Notes: a model not told the origin generated them from the sequence alone. A stretch of DNA of 64,000 bases from Candidatus Rifleibacteriota bacterium (GCA_029564115.1 JAKQQP010000218.1:1-64000), one strand, 5' to 3'; positions 8,620 through 17,344 are shown, counted from the stretch's first letter. Translations and numbers: made by a program.

Positions 8620-10743
8620 ATGAACAACGTGCAGATGAAGGTGAGAGTTGCGATTTCGGCAGATTTTCTGCTTGCCTTTGCCAGGATTCCGCGCAATCAG
8701 CAGGCCAAAGTCATGAGTTTCGTCAGCAAATTCAGAAACAACCCGGCGGCTTCGGGCATCAATTACGAAAAAATCACGGCGGCGCAGGACAAAAACCTGC
8801 GTTCGGTAAGGATCGACGAAGCCTATCGCGGCATCATTCTCAAGCCAGATAAAGACAATGTTTATGTGCTTCTCTGGGTCGACCACCATGACGAAGCTTA
8901 TCGCTGGGCCCAGAACAAGCAGTGTCTGATTCACCCCGAAACCGGCTCGATTCAGATTTTTGATGTGGAAAACGAACTGCAGGCCGCGGCTCAGCCGGTT
9001 TATTCAGAACAGCGCCGGCCTGTGTTTGAAAGCTACAAAGATCGCGAACTGGCCCGACTTGGTGTGCCAGCCGACCAGCTGTCGCTGGTCAGAGGCGTCT
9101 GTTCGGCTGCTGAGTTGGAACAGCTGGCCGGTCGCCTGCCGCAGGAAGCTTTCGAGGCCCTGTATTATCTTTCTGAGGGCATGACCTACGACGAGGTTCT
9201 GCGCGATCTCGATCGTGATCGTAACGACAAGCCGGTCGACACGGCAGACTTTGCCGCCGCTCTCGACAACCCTGATACGCAAAGGCGTTTCTATGTGGTT
9301 GAAGATGACCTTGAACTGACGGCGATCATGCAGGCCCCGCTCGAACAGTGGCGTATTTTTCTGCATCCTTCGCAGCGCCGGCTGGTCGAAAAGCAGTGGA
9401 ACGGCCCGGTCAGAGTGCTGGGCGGAGCCGGAACCGGCAAGACGGTTGCGGCCATGCACCGGGCCAAATGGCTGGCAGAGAATGTTTTCAACCAGGAAGG
9501 TGACCGTATTCTCTTTACCACTTTCACCCGCAATCTTGCTGCCGATATTCAGTCGAGTCTTGGCAAGATCTGTTCGCGCGAAACCCTGCGCCGCATCGAG
9601 GTCGTTAACCTGGATCGCTGGGTTGGCGTTTTTCTGCGCAAGAATGGCTACGACCGAGAAATTTATTACCCCAGAAACGAAAATCGTCTGTGGAATGACG
9701 CGCTGAATCTAAAACCCGCTGATGTCGAACTGCCGGAGTCTTTTTATCGCGAAGAGTGGGAGAGGGTCATTCAGCCAAATGGTATCAGAACTCTCGAAGA
9801 CTACTTCAAGGTGGTGCGTTCTGGGCGAGGTGTCAGTATAAATAAAGTTGTGCGCAAAAAGGTCTGGGCAGTTTTTCAGGAATACCGCAACCTGCTGAGT
9901 GAAAATGGCCTGAGCGAAATCAGCGATGCCATGCTAGATACGGCGGTAGTTCTCGAAAACTCAAAGGCCGGTACCGGTTATCGGGCAATAATCGTCGATG
10001 AGGCACAGGATATGGGGCCGCAGGCGTTCAGGCTGCTGCGAAAAATGGTGCCCGAAGGCAAAAACGATATTTTTATCGTTGGCGATGCGCACCAGCGTAT
10101 TTACGGCAATCAGGCGGTTCTTGGCAAATGTGGCATAAACATCGTCGGGCGCGCCCACAAACTCAAGATCAACTATCGCACCACCGATGAGACGAAAAAC
10201 TGGGCCATGCGCCTGCTGCTTGAAGATCAGGCCGACGATCTCGACGGCGGCAGCGACGACCAGAAGGGCTATAAGTCGCTTATGCACGGCAATGCTCCGC
10301 TGGTAAAGCATTTTGCCGAGTTCAAAGACGAAATCGCCTTTATCAAAGAATACCTGCAGAAACTGCCGGCCTCTGAAAACCAGCTCGCCAATGTCTGCCT
10401 GGTTGCCAGAACCGAAGCTCTGCGCGACCAGTATGCCCAAGCAATCGGCAACGATTTCAAGACGATTCTGATTCACCGCACTGAACCCGAAGACCGCAGC
10501 CGGCCAGGCTTGCGCCTTGCCACCATGCATCGCGTCAAGGGTCTCGAATTTGACTATATGCTGATTGTCGGGGTCAATAAAGGTATTCTGCCGCTCGAAA
10601 GAAACGAGGCACAATCAGACGACCCGCTGATCAGCAGTGACAACGAAAAGCAGGAACGCGCTCTTCTCTATGTTGCTGCCACCCGCGCCAAAAAAGAGGT
10701 TCTCGTCACCAGTAACGGCACCCCAAGCCCGTTTCTTGTTTAA
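8620..10743 (+). CDS. UvrD/PcrA-type superfamily 1 helicase with RelE/ParE-like N-terminal domain
   Basis: The gene starts 6 bases after the helicase stop, so the three genes look like one operon. Residues 1-95 resemble the RelE/ParE toxin fold (VAISADFLLAFARIP start, LRSVRIDEAYRGII, then VLLWVDHHDEAY). A roughly 150-residue linker follows. The SF1 helicase core has Walker A GGAGTGKT (about 267), motif II VDEAQD (about 458), MHRVKGLEFD (about 636) and the C-terminal motif VAATRAKK (about 684). The family unwinds DNA 3' to 5'. A toxin-like domain on a helicase suggests nucleic-acid cleavage or recruitment, but whether it keeps RelE residues cannot be judged here. It is probably part of the defence cassette. 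Confidence 0.87.
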   Translation: MNNVQMKVRVAISADFLLAFARIPRNQQAKVMSFVSKFRNNPAASGINYEKITAAQDKNLRSVRIDEAYRGIILKPDKDNVYVLLWVDHHDEAYRWAQNKQCLIHPETGSIQIFDVENELQAAAQPVYSEQRRPVFESYKDRELARLGVPADQLSLVRGVCSAAELEQLAGRLPQEAFEALYYLSEGMTYDEVLRDLDRDRNDKPVDTADFAAALDNPDTQRRFYVVEDDLELTAIMQAPLEQWRIFLHPSQRRLVEKQWNGPVRVLGGAGTGKTVAAMHRAKWLAENVFNQEGDRILFTTFTRNLAADIQSSLGKICSRETLRRIEVVNLDRWVGVFLRKNGYDREIYYPRNENRLWNDALNLKPADVELPESFYREEWERVIQPNGIRTLEDYFKVVRSGRGVSINKVVRKKVWAVFQEYRNLLSENGLSEISDAMLDTAVVLENSKAGTGYRAIIVDEAQDMGPQAFRLLRKMVPEGKNDIFIVGDAHQRIYGNQAVLGKCGINIVGRAHKLKINYRTTDETKNWAMRLLLEDQADDLDGGSDDQKGYKSLMHGNAPLVKHFAEFKDEIAFIKEYLQKLPASENQLANVCLVARTEALRDQYAQAIGNDFKTILIHRTEPEDRSRPGLRLATMHRVKGLEFDYMLIVGVNKGILPLERNEAQSDDPLISSDNEKQERALLYVAATRAKKEVLVTSNGTPSPFLV

Positions 10744-10757
10744 CAGGTATAAAACGC

Positions 10758-10766
10758 TGTTATACA
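10758..10766 (+). promoter_or_regulatory. Candidate extended -10 promoter upstream of DUF4230-like gene
   Basis: TG-T-TATACA at 10758-10766 matches an extended -10 element just downstream of the defence cassette. A 14-base inverted repeat with arms CGACAT/ATGTCG lies at 10786-10799 and could be an operator. No good -35 hexamer is visible. Confidence 0.35.
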
Positions 10767-10828
10767 AAACAATCATTTTTGCTCACGACATTGATGTCGA
10801 GGGAAAATACTAAAAACAAGGGAATACA

Positions 10829-10855
10829 ATGAAAGATCAGGTTGATATTAATTGA
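10829..10855 (+). CDS. Eight-codon leader ORF overlapping the next start codon
   Basis: ATG at 10829 opens an 8-codon frame (MKDQVDIN) preceded by AAGGGA at good spacing. It stops at TGA 10853-10855, which shares its last A with the ATG of the downstream gene. The downstream ATG has no convincing Shine-Dalgarno of its own, so translation may be coupled through this leader. This is inferred from sequence layout only. Confidence 0.4.
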   Translation: MKDQVDIN

Positions 10856-11589
10856 TGGAAAATAATGAAAATACTCCGGCTGGTGTTGTGTCGAGGGGCA
10901 ATGCGAGTGCCTGGGTGCATCTGATATGGGCCCTGGCGTTTGTTGCAGTTTTTGCTATTTCGGCGGTCTGGGTGTTGCCGCTGTTTATGGCGCAGAAGCT
11001 GGCGAATACCGGCATAGATGCGGTAAAGCAGGCTTTAAAAACTGATGTCAATGTGAACAGCATCGTTTCACAGATGCTGGGGCAGATTTCCAGGCAAAGA
11101 AAGCTGGTGGTGCTTACTCAAAAAGTTTCGGTCGAACTCACCAGAGAAGCCAACCACCGCATATTCAAAGACTGGGTTCCGGCTGGTTCAGCCTGGCTGA
11201 ACCTCAAGGTGCTCGATAATCAGGTTCAATTTTATGTTCCGCTCGATCAGATCGACATCAGCCGCATCAGCTTCGACGCTGCTACCGGCATGCTGCAGAT
11301 TTTCGCACCGCCGGTCAAAATCGATCAGGAAATGGTCTTCGTGCAAAACGACCCGAGCAGAATTCTCGCAGAAGAGAAGGGCTCGTGGGTTCCGTGGTTC
11401 GGCCCGAAGGTCGCCGACCTGAGACAAGAAGCCATGGCCGACCTGAAAAACGAAATTCTCAGAACCGCAAACAACGAACTGGTCTGGGCCGAAGCTCGCC
11501 GCGAAGCTCAAAAAGCCCTCGAAGATTTTTTCAGACTGCTGCAAAATTCGCTGCGCGACAACGTCAGGCTGCAGATCTACATGCCCTGA
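10855..11589 (+). CDS. Single-pass membrane protein, DUF4230-like
   Basis: About 244 residues. An N-terminal transmembrane helix lies at about residues 20-45 (WALAFVAVFAISAVWVLPLF), followed by an extracytoplasmic region. The segment KLVVLTQKVSVE, then VPLDQIDISRISFD, then LQIFAPPVKI resembles DUF4230, a family of unknown function with beta-rich strands. I take ATG 10855 rather than the TTG one codon upstream because it overlaps the stop of the 8-codon leader ORF. It sits between the defence cassette and tgt and is not obviously linked to either. The tail (about 190-244) is helical and charged. The family call is tentative and the function unknown. Confidence 0.7.
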   Translation: MENNENTPAGVVSRGNASAWVHLIWALAFVAVFAISAVWVLPLFMAQKLANTGIDAVKQALKTDVNVNSIVSQMLGQISRQRKLVVLTQKVSVELTREANHRIFKDWVPAGSAWLNLKVLDNQVQFYVPLDQIDISRISFDAATGMLQIFAPPVKIDQEMVFVQNDPSRILAEEKGSWVPWFGPKVADLRQEAMADLKNEILRTANNELVWAEARREAQKALEDFFRLLQNSLRDNVRLQIYMP

Positions 11590-11614
11590 GACCCCGTTGA
11601 TTTTTGCCGGCTTG

Positions 11615-11643
11615 TTGACATGCCTTGATGGTGCCGTTAAACT
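11615..11643 (+). promoter_or_regulatory. Sigma70-like promoter of tgt-mnmD fusion
   Basis: TTGACA at 11615-11620, a 17-base spacer, then TAAACT at 11638-11643. The predicted transcription start is near 11650, about 35 bases before the ATG at 11685. Confidence 0.65.
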
Positions 11644-11684
11644 GAGACTTCACAAAATTTCAAGACAGGGCACAGTATCACAGC

Positions 11685-13721
11685 ATGAGCAGACTGAATT
11701 TCAAAATAGAATCGAAATGCCGGGGCACCCGGGCGAGGGCAGGGCGGTTCAAGGCATTGCATGGCGAAGTTGTCACCCCCGTATTTATGCCGGTCGGAAC
11801 CAGAGCCACCGTTAAAAGTCAAACCGTCGAAAGTCTCAAGGCAACCGGTGCCCAGGTGCTTCTCGCCAACACTTATCACCTGCTGCTCAGGCCAGGGCCG
11901 GAAGTGTTTCGCAAATTTGGCGGTATTCACCGTTTCATGAACTGGGATGGCCCGGTATTAACCGATTCAGGCGGCTTTCAGATATTTTCTCTACCGCACG
12001 CCCGCGAAATGAACGAAGAAGGGGCCAGGTTTCAAAGTTATATCGACGGCAAAACCTTCTTTCTATCGCCCGAACTCAGCATCGAAACGCAAAAAGCCAT
12101 TGGCAGCGATATCATGATGGTTCTCGACCAGTGTATCCCATCGACTGCCGGGCATGACGAAGCCAAAGCCGCCATGGAACTCACACACCGCTGGGCAGCC
12201 AGATCGCTCGCCGCCCGCGGCGATTCGCCGCAATCACTGTTTGGCATCGTTCAGGGCGCCTGCCATCACGACCTGCGGCGCCAGAGCGCCGAATTTTTGA
12301 CGCAGCTGCCCTTTGACGGCATGGCCATCGGTGGTCTGGCAGTGGGCGAAACCAGCGATCTGCGTTATGAGTTCACCGGTCTGGTGGCCGAAATGCTGCC
12401 CGAGCATCTGCCCCGCTACCTGATGGGCGTCGGCACGCCCCTCGACATTCTTGAAGCAGTACACCGCGGCGTCGATATGTTCGACTGTATTATGCCCTCG
12501 CAACTTGGCCATCGAGGCACCGTCTACACCTCGCACGGCAAAATGCAGCTGCGCCGCTCGGTTTACAAATTTGCTGAAGAGCCCCTCGATGCTGCCTGCG
12601 ACTGTCTTGCCTGCCGCAACTACTCGCGTGCCTACCTGCATCACCTGATAAAATCAGACGAGCCACTCGGATGGCATCTGCTGGTGACCCATAACCTGGC
12701 TTTTTATCACAGGCTGACTGCAGGCATGCGCCAGAGCATCATCGACGGCACCTTTTTAGAATTTTACGAAAAAAAACGCGTCGAACTGGCCCGCGACGAC
12801 GAAGACAACCCGGGCACCCCGCCAAAGCGCAATACCATAAAGATTCCCAGACTTGGTGATTACGAAGTGCACTTCAACCCGAAAGGCTTTGCCAGCATCA
12901 AGCAGATCAGTTCAGGCGAAATCATGCACTCGGTGAACCCACCGGCCGAAGAAGCCAATCGCCTCTATATCGAACAGTCACACCTCGAAGCACGCCTGCA
13001 GAAAAGCGCGCCCGCCAATGACCCTGACGAACTGATCATCTGGGATGTCGGCCTCGGTGCCGCTTCAAATGCCATGGCCGCCGTGAGATGTTTCGAAAAA
13101 CTGGCCGGGGAAAAGGGCAGCGAAGGTCTTCGCCATTTCAGGCTGATCAGCTTCGAATGTGATCTCGACCCGCTGGCTCTGGCTTTCAAAAACAACAGAA
13201 GTTTCCCGCACCTTTACCACAGCGCTCCGGCCCGCCTGCTCGAAAAGAGCAACTGGCAGCATTCTTCGGGGTTGTGCACCTGGGAACTCTTTCATGGCGA
13301 TTTTCTTGAACTGTTTGCCAATGCCAGAATACCAGATATAGTGTTTTTCGACCCGTTTTCGGCAAAGACCGACCGCTCATTCTGGACATATCAGACCTTT
13401 TCCCGATTGTTCAAATATTTTAACGGCGCCAACACCGAACTATATACCTACTCGACTTCGACAGCCATACGCGCCGCACTGCTGAGCGCCGGCTTCTTCG
13501 TCGGCAACGGCGTGGGCACCGGGCCGAAAGACTCGACGACAATCGCATTCAGCACCCGGCAGGCTCATACCGCGCACAGGTCAGCTCCGCAGCTGCTCGG
13601 GGCAGATTGGCTGGCACGCTGGAACCGCAGTGGTTCACGCTTTCCCAGAGATCTTGAAGAAGCTGACCAGCCGGCGTTTTGCGCAAGAATTGAGTCACAC
13701 CCGCAGTTTGAGGTGCAATAA
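11685..13721 (+). CDS. tgt: tRNA-guanine transglycosylase fused to MnmD-like tRNA methyltransferase
   Basis: Residues 1 to about 375 are a bacterial Tgt, which exchanges G34 for preQ1 in GUN-anticodon tRNAs. Visible features are DSGGFQIFSL, GGLAVGE, the MFDC segment with the nucleophile Asp near residue 267, and the zinc site CDCLAC followed by a HH pair (about 305). After a linker, residues about 390-678 are a DUF752/MnmD-type methyltransferase with the SAM motif WDVGLGAASNAMAA (about 452) and the DPFSAKTDRSFW segment matching the family DAFSPxxNPxxW. MnmD makes mnm5U from nm5U at U34. Both halves therefore modify wobble position 34 but of different tRNAs. Usual Tgt length is about 375, so this is a true fusion in one frame. 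No FAD-oxidase (MnmC-C) part is visible. Confidence 0.92.
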   Translation: MSRLNFKIESKCRGTRARAGRFKALHGEVVTPVFMPVGTRATVKSQTVESLKATGAQVLLANTYHLLLRPGPEVFRKFGGIHRFMNWDGPVLTDSGGFQIFSLPHAREMNEEGARFQSYIDGKTFFLSPELSIETQKAIGSDIMMVLDQCIPSTAGHDEAKAAMELTHRWAARSLAARGDSPQSLFGIVQGACHHDLRRQSAEFLTQLPFDGMAIGGLAVGETSDLRYEFTGLVAEMLPEHLPRYLMGVGTPLDILEAVHRGVDMFDCIMPSQLGHRGTVYTSHGKMQLRRSVYKFAEEPLDAACDCLACRNYSRAYLHHLIKSDEPLGWHLLVTHNLAFYHRLTAGMRQSIIDGTFLEFYEKKRVELARDDEDNPGTPPKRNTIKIPRLGDYEVHFNPKGFASIKQISSGEIMHSVNPPAEEANRLYIEQSHLEARLQKSAPANDPDELIIWDVGLGAASNAMAAVRCFEKLAGEKGSEGLRHFRLISFECDLDPLALAFKNNRSFPHLYHSAPARLLEKSNWQHSSGLCTWELFHGDFLELFANARIPDIVFFDPFSAKTDRSFWTYQTFSRLFKYFNGANTELYTYSTSTAIRAALLSAGFFVGNGVGTGPKDSTTIAFSTRQAHTAHRSAPQLLGADWLARWNRSGSRFPRDLEEADQPAFCARIESHPQFEVQ

Positions 13722-13756
13722 AATTTTTAAGAAAGTAAAGAGAACAGGGGCAAACA

Positions 13757-14572
13757 ATGAAATTCAGATATCGTGATTTTTCAGTTTTATTTCTGACATT
13801 GGCGCTGATGTTGCTGACGGCGGCTGCGCAAGCAAAACTCTGCATTGGCTGCAGCATCGAACTGCCTGATAACGCCAATTTCTGCGCCAATTGCATGACT
13901 CCGCAGCCGAAGGCCGCAAAACTCAGCGGGCAGCAGTCGCAGCAGCGCGACCTCAGAGAAGAAGTTCTCGACATGTTCACTTTTCTCGATGATTTCGAGG
14001 CGCATTTTCATGATCTGCAGTATCTCAATGTTCTGGGCAAAATGCCCGAAGTTAAAACCCGCTTTCAAAATGCCGCGACCCGCTATAAGCAGCTTGAACC
14101 AAGGCTGCCTGAAGAATTGACGATTCTGGCCCAGGTTTATGCCGCCAAATTTCAGCTTTTTGAAGGCATCACCGGCGTCATGAAAAATCTGCGCCTCGAC
14201 AGCGGTTATAAAGCGGCGGTGCTTAAATCGAGCATGATCGTCATGAGCCTGTATAACCAGGTAATCGACGGTTTCAGAACTCCACGCACCTTCGGCAAAG
14301 CCGAGCTCGAAAACCTGAAAAAACAGGTGGGCAATATTCCAAAACGCACGCAAAAATACGCGGTAACCAGCAAATATCTCAAAGTCGGCGAGACCAAAGT
14401 GCCAGCCGGCGAGAAAATAATGGTGCTCGGCCTGCAGGGAAAACGCGCTGCCGTTTTGTATATGGGCCCGAGCATGGATAACAACCCGGTCGAAGGTATG
14501 ATCGGGCTTCGCGACCTCGAAAAACGCACTTCCTGGCGGCGCGAAAACGAATTTTTCTTTCTCGATCAGTAA
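13757..14572 (+). CDS. Secreted zinc-ribbon protein of unknown function
   Basis: 271 residues. An N-terminal signal peptide (hydrophobic FLTLALMLLTAAAQA, cleavage near residue 25) is followed at once by a zinc-ribbon-like pair CIGC and CANC (about 28-48). A helical region (about 70-190) and a basic, beta-rich C-terminal region follow; the latter includes GETKVPAGEKIMVLGLQGKR and may be SH3-like. Zinc ribbons are usually cytoplasmic, so one directly after a Sec signal is unusual. AGGGG upstream of the ATG is a plausible ribosome binding site. It lies between tgt and a HAD phosphatase. I do not recognise the family. Confidence 0.75.
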   Translation: MKFRYRDFSVLFLTLALMLLTAAAQAKLCIGCSIELPDNANFCANCMTPQPKAAKLSGQQSQQRDLREEVLDMFTFLDDFEAHFHDLQYLNVLGKMPEVKTRFQNAATRYKQLEPRLPEELTILAQVYAAKFQLFEGITGVMKNLRLDSGYKAAVLKSSMIVMSLYNQVIDGFRTPRTFGKAELENLKKQVGNIPKRTQKYAVTSKYLKVGETKVPAGEKIMVLGLQGKRAAVLYMGPSMDNNPVEGMIGLRDLEKRTSWRRENEFFFLDQ

Positions 14573-14595
14573 AGCTCTGAAAGGTTTCTGCCAGC

Positions 14596-15180
14596 ATGAA
14601 ACTCGCTCTGTTCGATTTTGACGGAACCATCACCACCCATGACAGCTACCGTGAATTTTTGCTGTTCTCTTTTGGCAAAATGAGGTTTATCACGGGCATT
14701 TTGCGCGTCAGCCCCTGGCTTTTGGCCTATCTGCTGCGTCTGGTGTCGAATCAGACAGCCAAAGAAAAGGTGACCGAAGTATTTTTTGCCGGAATGAGTC
14801 GCGCCGATTTTGACAAGCATGCCAGCGCTTTCGTTAAACAAAAACTGAACAGCATGATTCGCCCGGCGGCCATGAAGAAGATTCTCTGGCACATGCAGCA
14901 GAAGCACAGAATCATCGTGGTCTCAGCTTCTTTTTCTGACTTTCTGAAGTTCTGGTGCGAGCAGCATCAGCTTGAGCTCATCTCTACCAATCTTGAAGAA
15001 AATGGCGGCGTTCTCACCGGTCGTTTCGCGACTCCGAACTGCTACGGCCCCGAAAAAGTGAAACGTCTCAAAGAACATCTGCAACTCGACCAGTATGAAA
15101 CGATCTACGCTTATGGCGATTCACGCGGCGACCGCGAAATGCTCGAAATTGCCCACGAAAAGGGTTTTCGCGTCTTCTGA
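14596..15180 (+). CDS. HAD-superfamily phosphatase, subclass IB (SerB-like)
   Basis: 194 residues beginning with the HAD motif I DFDGTIT at residues 7-13, where the first Asp is the expected nucleophile. Motif II is the Ser in VVSASF (about 113), motif III includes the GPEK Lys, and motif IV is GDSRGDREML (about 175). A helical cap (about residues 20-90) is typical of HAD-IB enzymes such as phosphoserine phosphatase and the YfhB/CicA group. The substrate cannot be told from sequence: serine phosphate, or a lipid phosphate, is possible. It follows the secreted zinc-ribbon gene by 23 bases, so both may share a transcript. Confidence 0.85.
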   Translation: MKLALFDFDGTITTHDSYREFLLFSFGKMRFITGILRVSPWLLAYLLRLVSNQTAKEKVTEVFFAGMSRADFDKHASAFVKQKLNSMIRPAAMKKILWHMQQKHRIIVVSASFSDFLKFWCEQHQLELISTNLEENGGVLTGRFATPNCYGPEKVKRLKEHLQLDQYETIYAYGDSRGDREMLEIAHEKGFRVF

Positions 15181-15294
15181 AAAAATTACTGCATATTTCT
15201 ATGCAGCCAAAAGCCGCTGACAACAATGATTTTTGCATAATACCGACAAGCCTGGCGTAAAAAAAATAAAACTTATGCAGAGTGCACATGGTAT

Positions 15295-15300
15295 TAAACT
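15295..15300 (+). promoter_or_regulatory. Candidate -10 (TAAACT) of SH3/amidase-like gene
   Basis: TAAACT at 15295-15300 matches the -10 found before tgt and before 41335. No clear -35 is seen. The preceding 15181-15290 holds only a small hairpin (CTGCAT/ATGCAG, 15189-15206) and AT-rich sequence. Confidence 0.35.
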
Positions 15301-15324
15301 GTAATCAAAGAAAGGGAGTGAACA

Positions 15325-16362
15325 ATGCGCAAAGTCATAGTTCTATTGTTGATGTGCCTTTTTGTCTGTGGTTTATCGTGGGCAGCATCACCATTCGAAG
15401 AGAAAAAAGTTGAAATCGAAGGGCGCGGCGCAGGCGGCTACACTGGGGTGGTTAACGTCGGCAATTCGGTACTCAACGTTCGCACCGGCCCCTGGGGCTC
15501 GATAGTCACACAACTTAAAAACAACACCAAAGTCAACATCATCGGCAGCAGTGGCGACTGGTATAAAATCAGTCTCAGCGGTAAAACACGCTATGTGCAT
15601 AAAAATTACGTAAAAACGGGTTCTGCTGCCAGCAGCAAAGCTGCAAAAGCTCCGGCTAAAAAAACCGGCAAAGTCAAAACCAACGGTGTGAATCTCAATG
15701 TTCGCAGCGGCCCCTGGGGGGCGATTGTCGGTAAACTTTCACATAACGCTTCCGTCACTATTCTTGGGCAAAGCGGCGACTGGTATAAAATCTCGTATGG
15801 CGGCAAAACCCGTTACGTGCATAAATCATATGTTTCTACAAGCAGCAGTTCAACAGCCACAAAAACTACGACAGCCGCTAAAAAAACTTCGACACCATCT
15901 ACTTACAAAGCTTCGGTAGTTGGCAAGCGCATGGGCGACGGAACCACCGCCGGTGCGGTTACCTGGGCCCGAGACCAGATCAACGGCACCAAAAACGGCT
16001 ATAACGTTAACAATGGCAAAACCTCAAAATCATCCACCGCCTGGGATATGTGGTGCCTGGCATTCGTCAACACTGCCTATGGCCGCAAAAAGCCTTTGCT
16101 TGCCGCCCCCAGCGCAATCCAGAGTTACTACAAGTGTAAGGCCGCCGGCAAAATCAGACTCAACAAAAATCCGCCGGCCGGAGCCGCAATGTTCACAGGA
16201 ACACTCCCCGGCAATCCCTATGGGCACGTTTTCCTGGCCACCGGCAAAATGAACGGCCCCAACGACCCGATCATCATCACTACTACCAGCTCCGGCGTCA
16301 AAGAAATGCCTTTGAGCCACATGTGGAAAGGCCCCGCATACCTCGGCTGGGCTATGCCTTGA
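15325..16362 (+). CDS. Secreted protein with two bacterial SH3 domains and a CHAP/NlpC-like C-terminal domain
   Basis: 345 residues with a signal peptide (residues 1-21, LLLMCLFVCGLSWA). Two SH3b repeats follow at about 43-95 and 114-170, each with LNVRSGPWG-type and GDWYKIS plus YVHKxYV strands; they may bind peptidoglycan. A Ser/Thr/Ala-rich linker leads to a C-terminal domain (about 195-345) with a candidate Cys in MWCLAFVN and a His in YGHVFLATG, resembling papain-like CHAP/NlpC amidases. The expected role is cell-wall peptide cleavage outside the membrane. GGGAG lies a few bases before the ATG. The amidase call rests on the Cys/His pair and general layout only. Confidence 0.82.
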   Translation: MRKVIVLLLMCLFVCGLSWAASPFEEKKVEIEGRGAGGYTGVVNVGNSVLNVRTGPWGSIVTQLKNNTKVNIIGSSGDWYKISLSGKTRYVHKNYVKTGSAASSKAAKAPAKKTGKVKTNGVNLNVRSGPWGAIVGKLSHNASVTILGQSGDWYKISYGGKTRYVHKSYVSTSSSSTATKTTTAAKKTSTPSTYKASVVGKRMGDGTTAGAVTWARDQINGTKNGYNVNNGKTSKSSTAWDMWCLAFVNTAYGRKKPLLAAPSAIQSYYKCKAAGKIRLNKNPPAGAAMFTGTLPGNPYGHVFLATGKMNGPNDPIIITTTSSGVKEMPLSHMWKGPAYLGWAMP

Positions 16363-16390
16363 AGTTAAGCGGAGGTCATACATTAACATC

Positions 16391-17344
16391 ATGAAAAAAG
16401 CTATCGTTACAACCATCATGGCGGCATTATCCGCTTTGCCCCTGTTCTCGCTCGACCTTGAACTGAACGTTTCCGGCAATGCCCTGAAAGTTCTGACCAG
16501 CAAAGAAGCCCCAGAAGGCTTTGGCAGAGGTCTACCCATGGGTCCGGCGTCTCTTCGCTTCGTCAACAACAGTCTCTGGGCTGTCGATTCGATTGCCGGT
16601 CGCTTCGTCGAATTCAACGCCCAGGGCCAGCAACAAAAGTTCATTACCGTCGAAAATGCTGACCAGCTGGTAATTTCTGACTTTGCTTTCGAAAACGACA
16701 CCGATAGCAGACCGGTCGCAATCTGGGCGGTCGGCACAGAGCAGCCATACGTGTTAAAAACCGACATGACCGGGAAAGTTCTGGCCAGCTTTTCGACCGA
16801 CCTGAGCTTTCCAGCGCAGCTCGAGCTGCTGCCCGGCGGCAATCTGGCAATCAGTGATCAGAGCCTGAAGAACATCAGTATTTATAATACTGCCGGGCAA
16901 CAGGTCTGGCGCCACGAAATCGTCGGCAAAAGCTTCGTTGCCGAAACCAACGGCGATCTTCTGTTTCTGACCGTCAAAGGCGAAAACGTTGCAGTCATGA
17001 AACGCCTCAATGCGACAGGTGAACTGGTCGAATATTGTGAACTGCCGATGGGCGAAGATTCAAACCCGGCACTGCTTTTCAGCAGAGACGGCGAAATATT
17101 TTTCGGCTTCCATTCAGAAGAAGAAGAAAGTGAAGAATACGTTTTCAACATCAACAGGTTTTCGCTGGCCAGCAAGACCATGGCAACCCTGACAACCGCT
17201 TTTCCGGCGCCATTCATCAACCGCTTACTGCTCGAAAACAACGGCAATCTTCTGCTCGTCAGCTTCGTCGACGAAAACGGCCGCTACCTGCTGCGTTTGA
17301 GCGAATTTGTCGATGACATGATTTCAGAAGATTCTGAAGGCTGA
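16391..17344 (+). CDS. Secreted beta-propeller-like protein, unknown function
   Basis: 317 residues with a signal peptide (residues 1-20). The rest is a chain of beta-strand repeats such as LRFVNNSLWAVDSIAGRFVEF, LLPGGNLAISDQSLKNISIYN and LLLENNGNLLLVSF, which look like NHL/SMP-30-type propeller blades. There is an acidic insert EEEESEEY near 240. No catalytic motif is visible. A GGAGGT site lies about 15 bases before the ATG, a long spacing. It is followed by a strong terminator and probably shares a transcript with the upstream SH3 protein gene (29-base gap). Confidence 0.75.
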   Translation: MKKAIVTTIMAALSALPLFSLDLELNVSGNALKVLTSKEAPEGFGRGLPMGPASLRFVNNSLWAVDSIAGRFVEFNAQGQQQKFITVENADQLVISDFAFENDTDSRPVAIWAVGTEQPYVLKTDMTGKVLASFSTDLSFPAQLELLPGGNLAISDQSLKNISIYNTAGQQVWRHEIVGKSFVAETNGDLLFLTVKGENVAVMKRLNATGELVEYCELPMGEDSNPALLFSRDGEIFFGFHSEEEESEEYVFNINRFSLASKTMATLTTAFPAPFINRLLLENNGNLLLVSFVDENGRYLLRLSEFVDDMISEDSEG

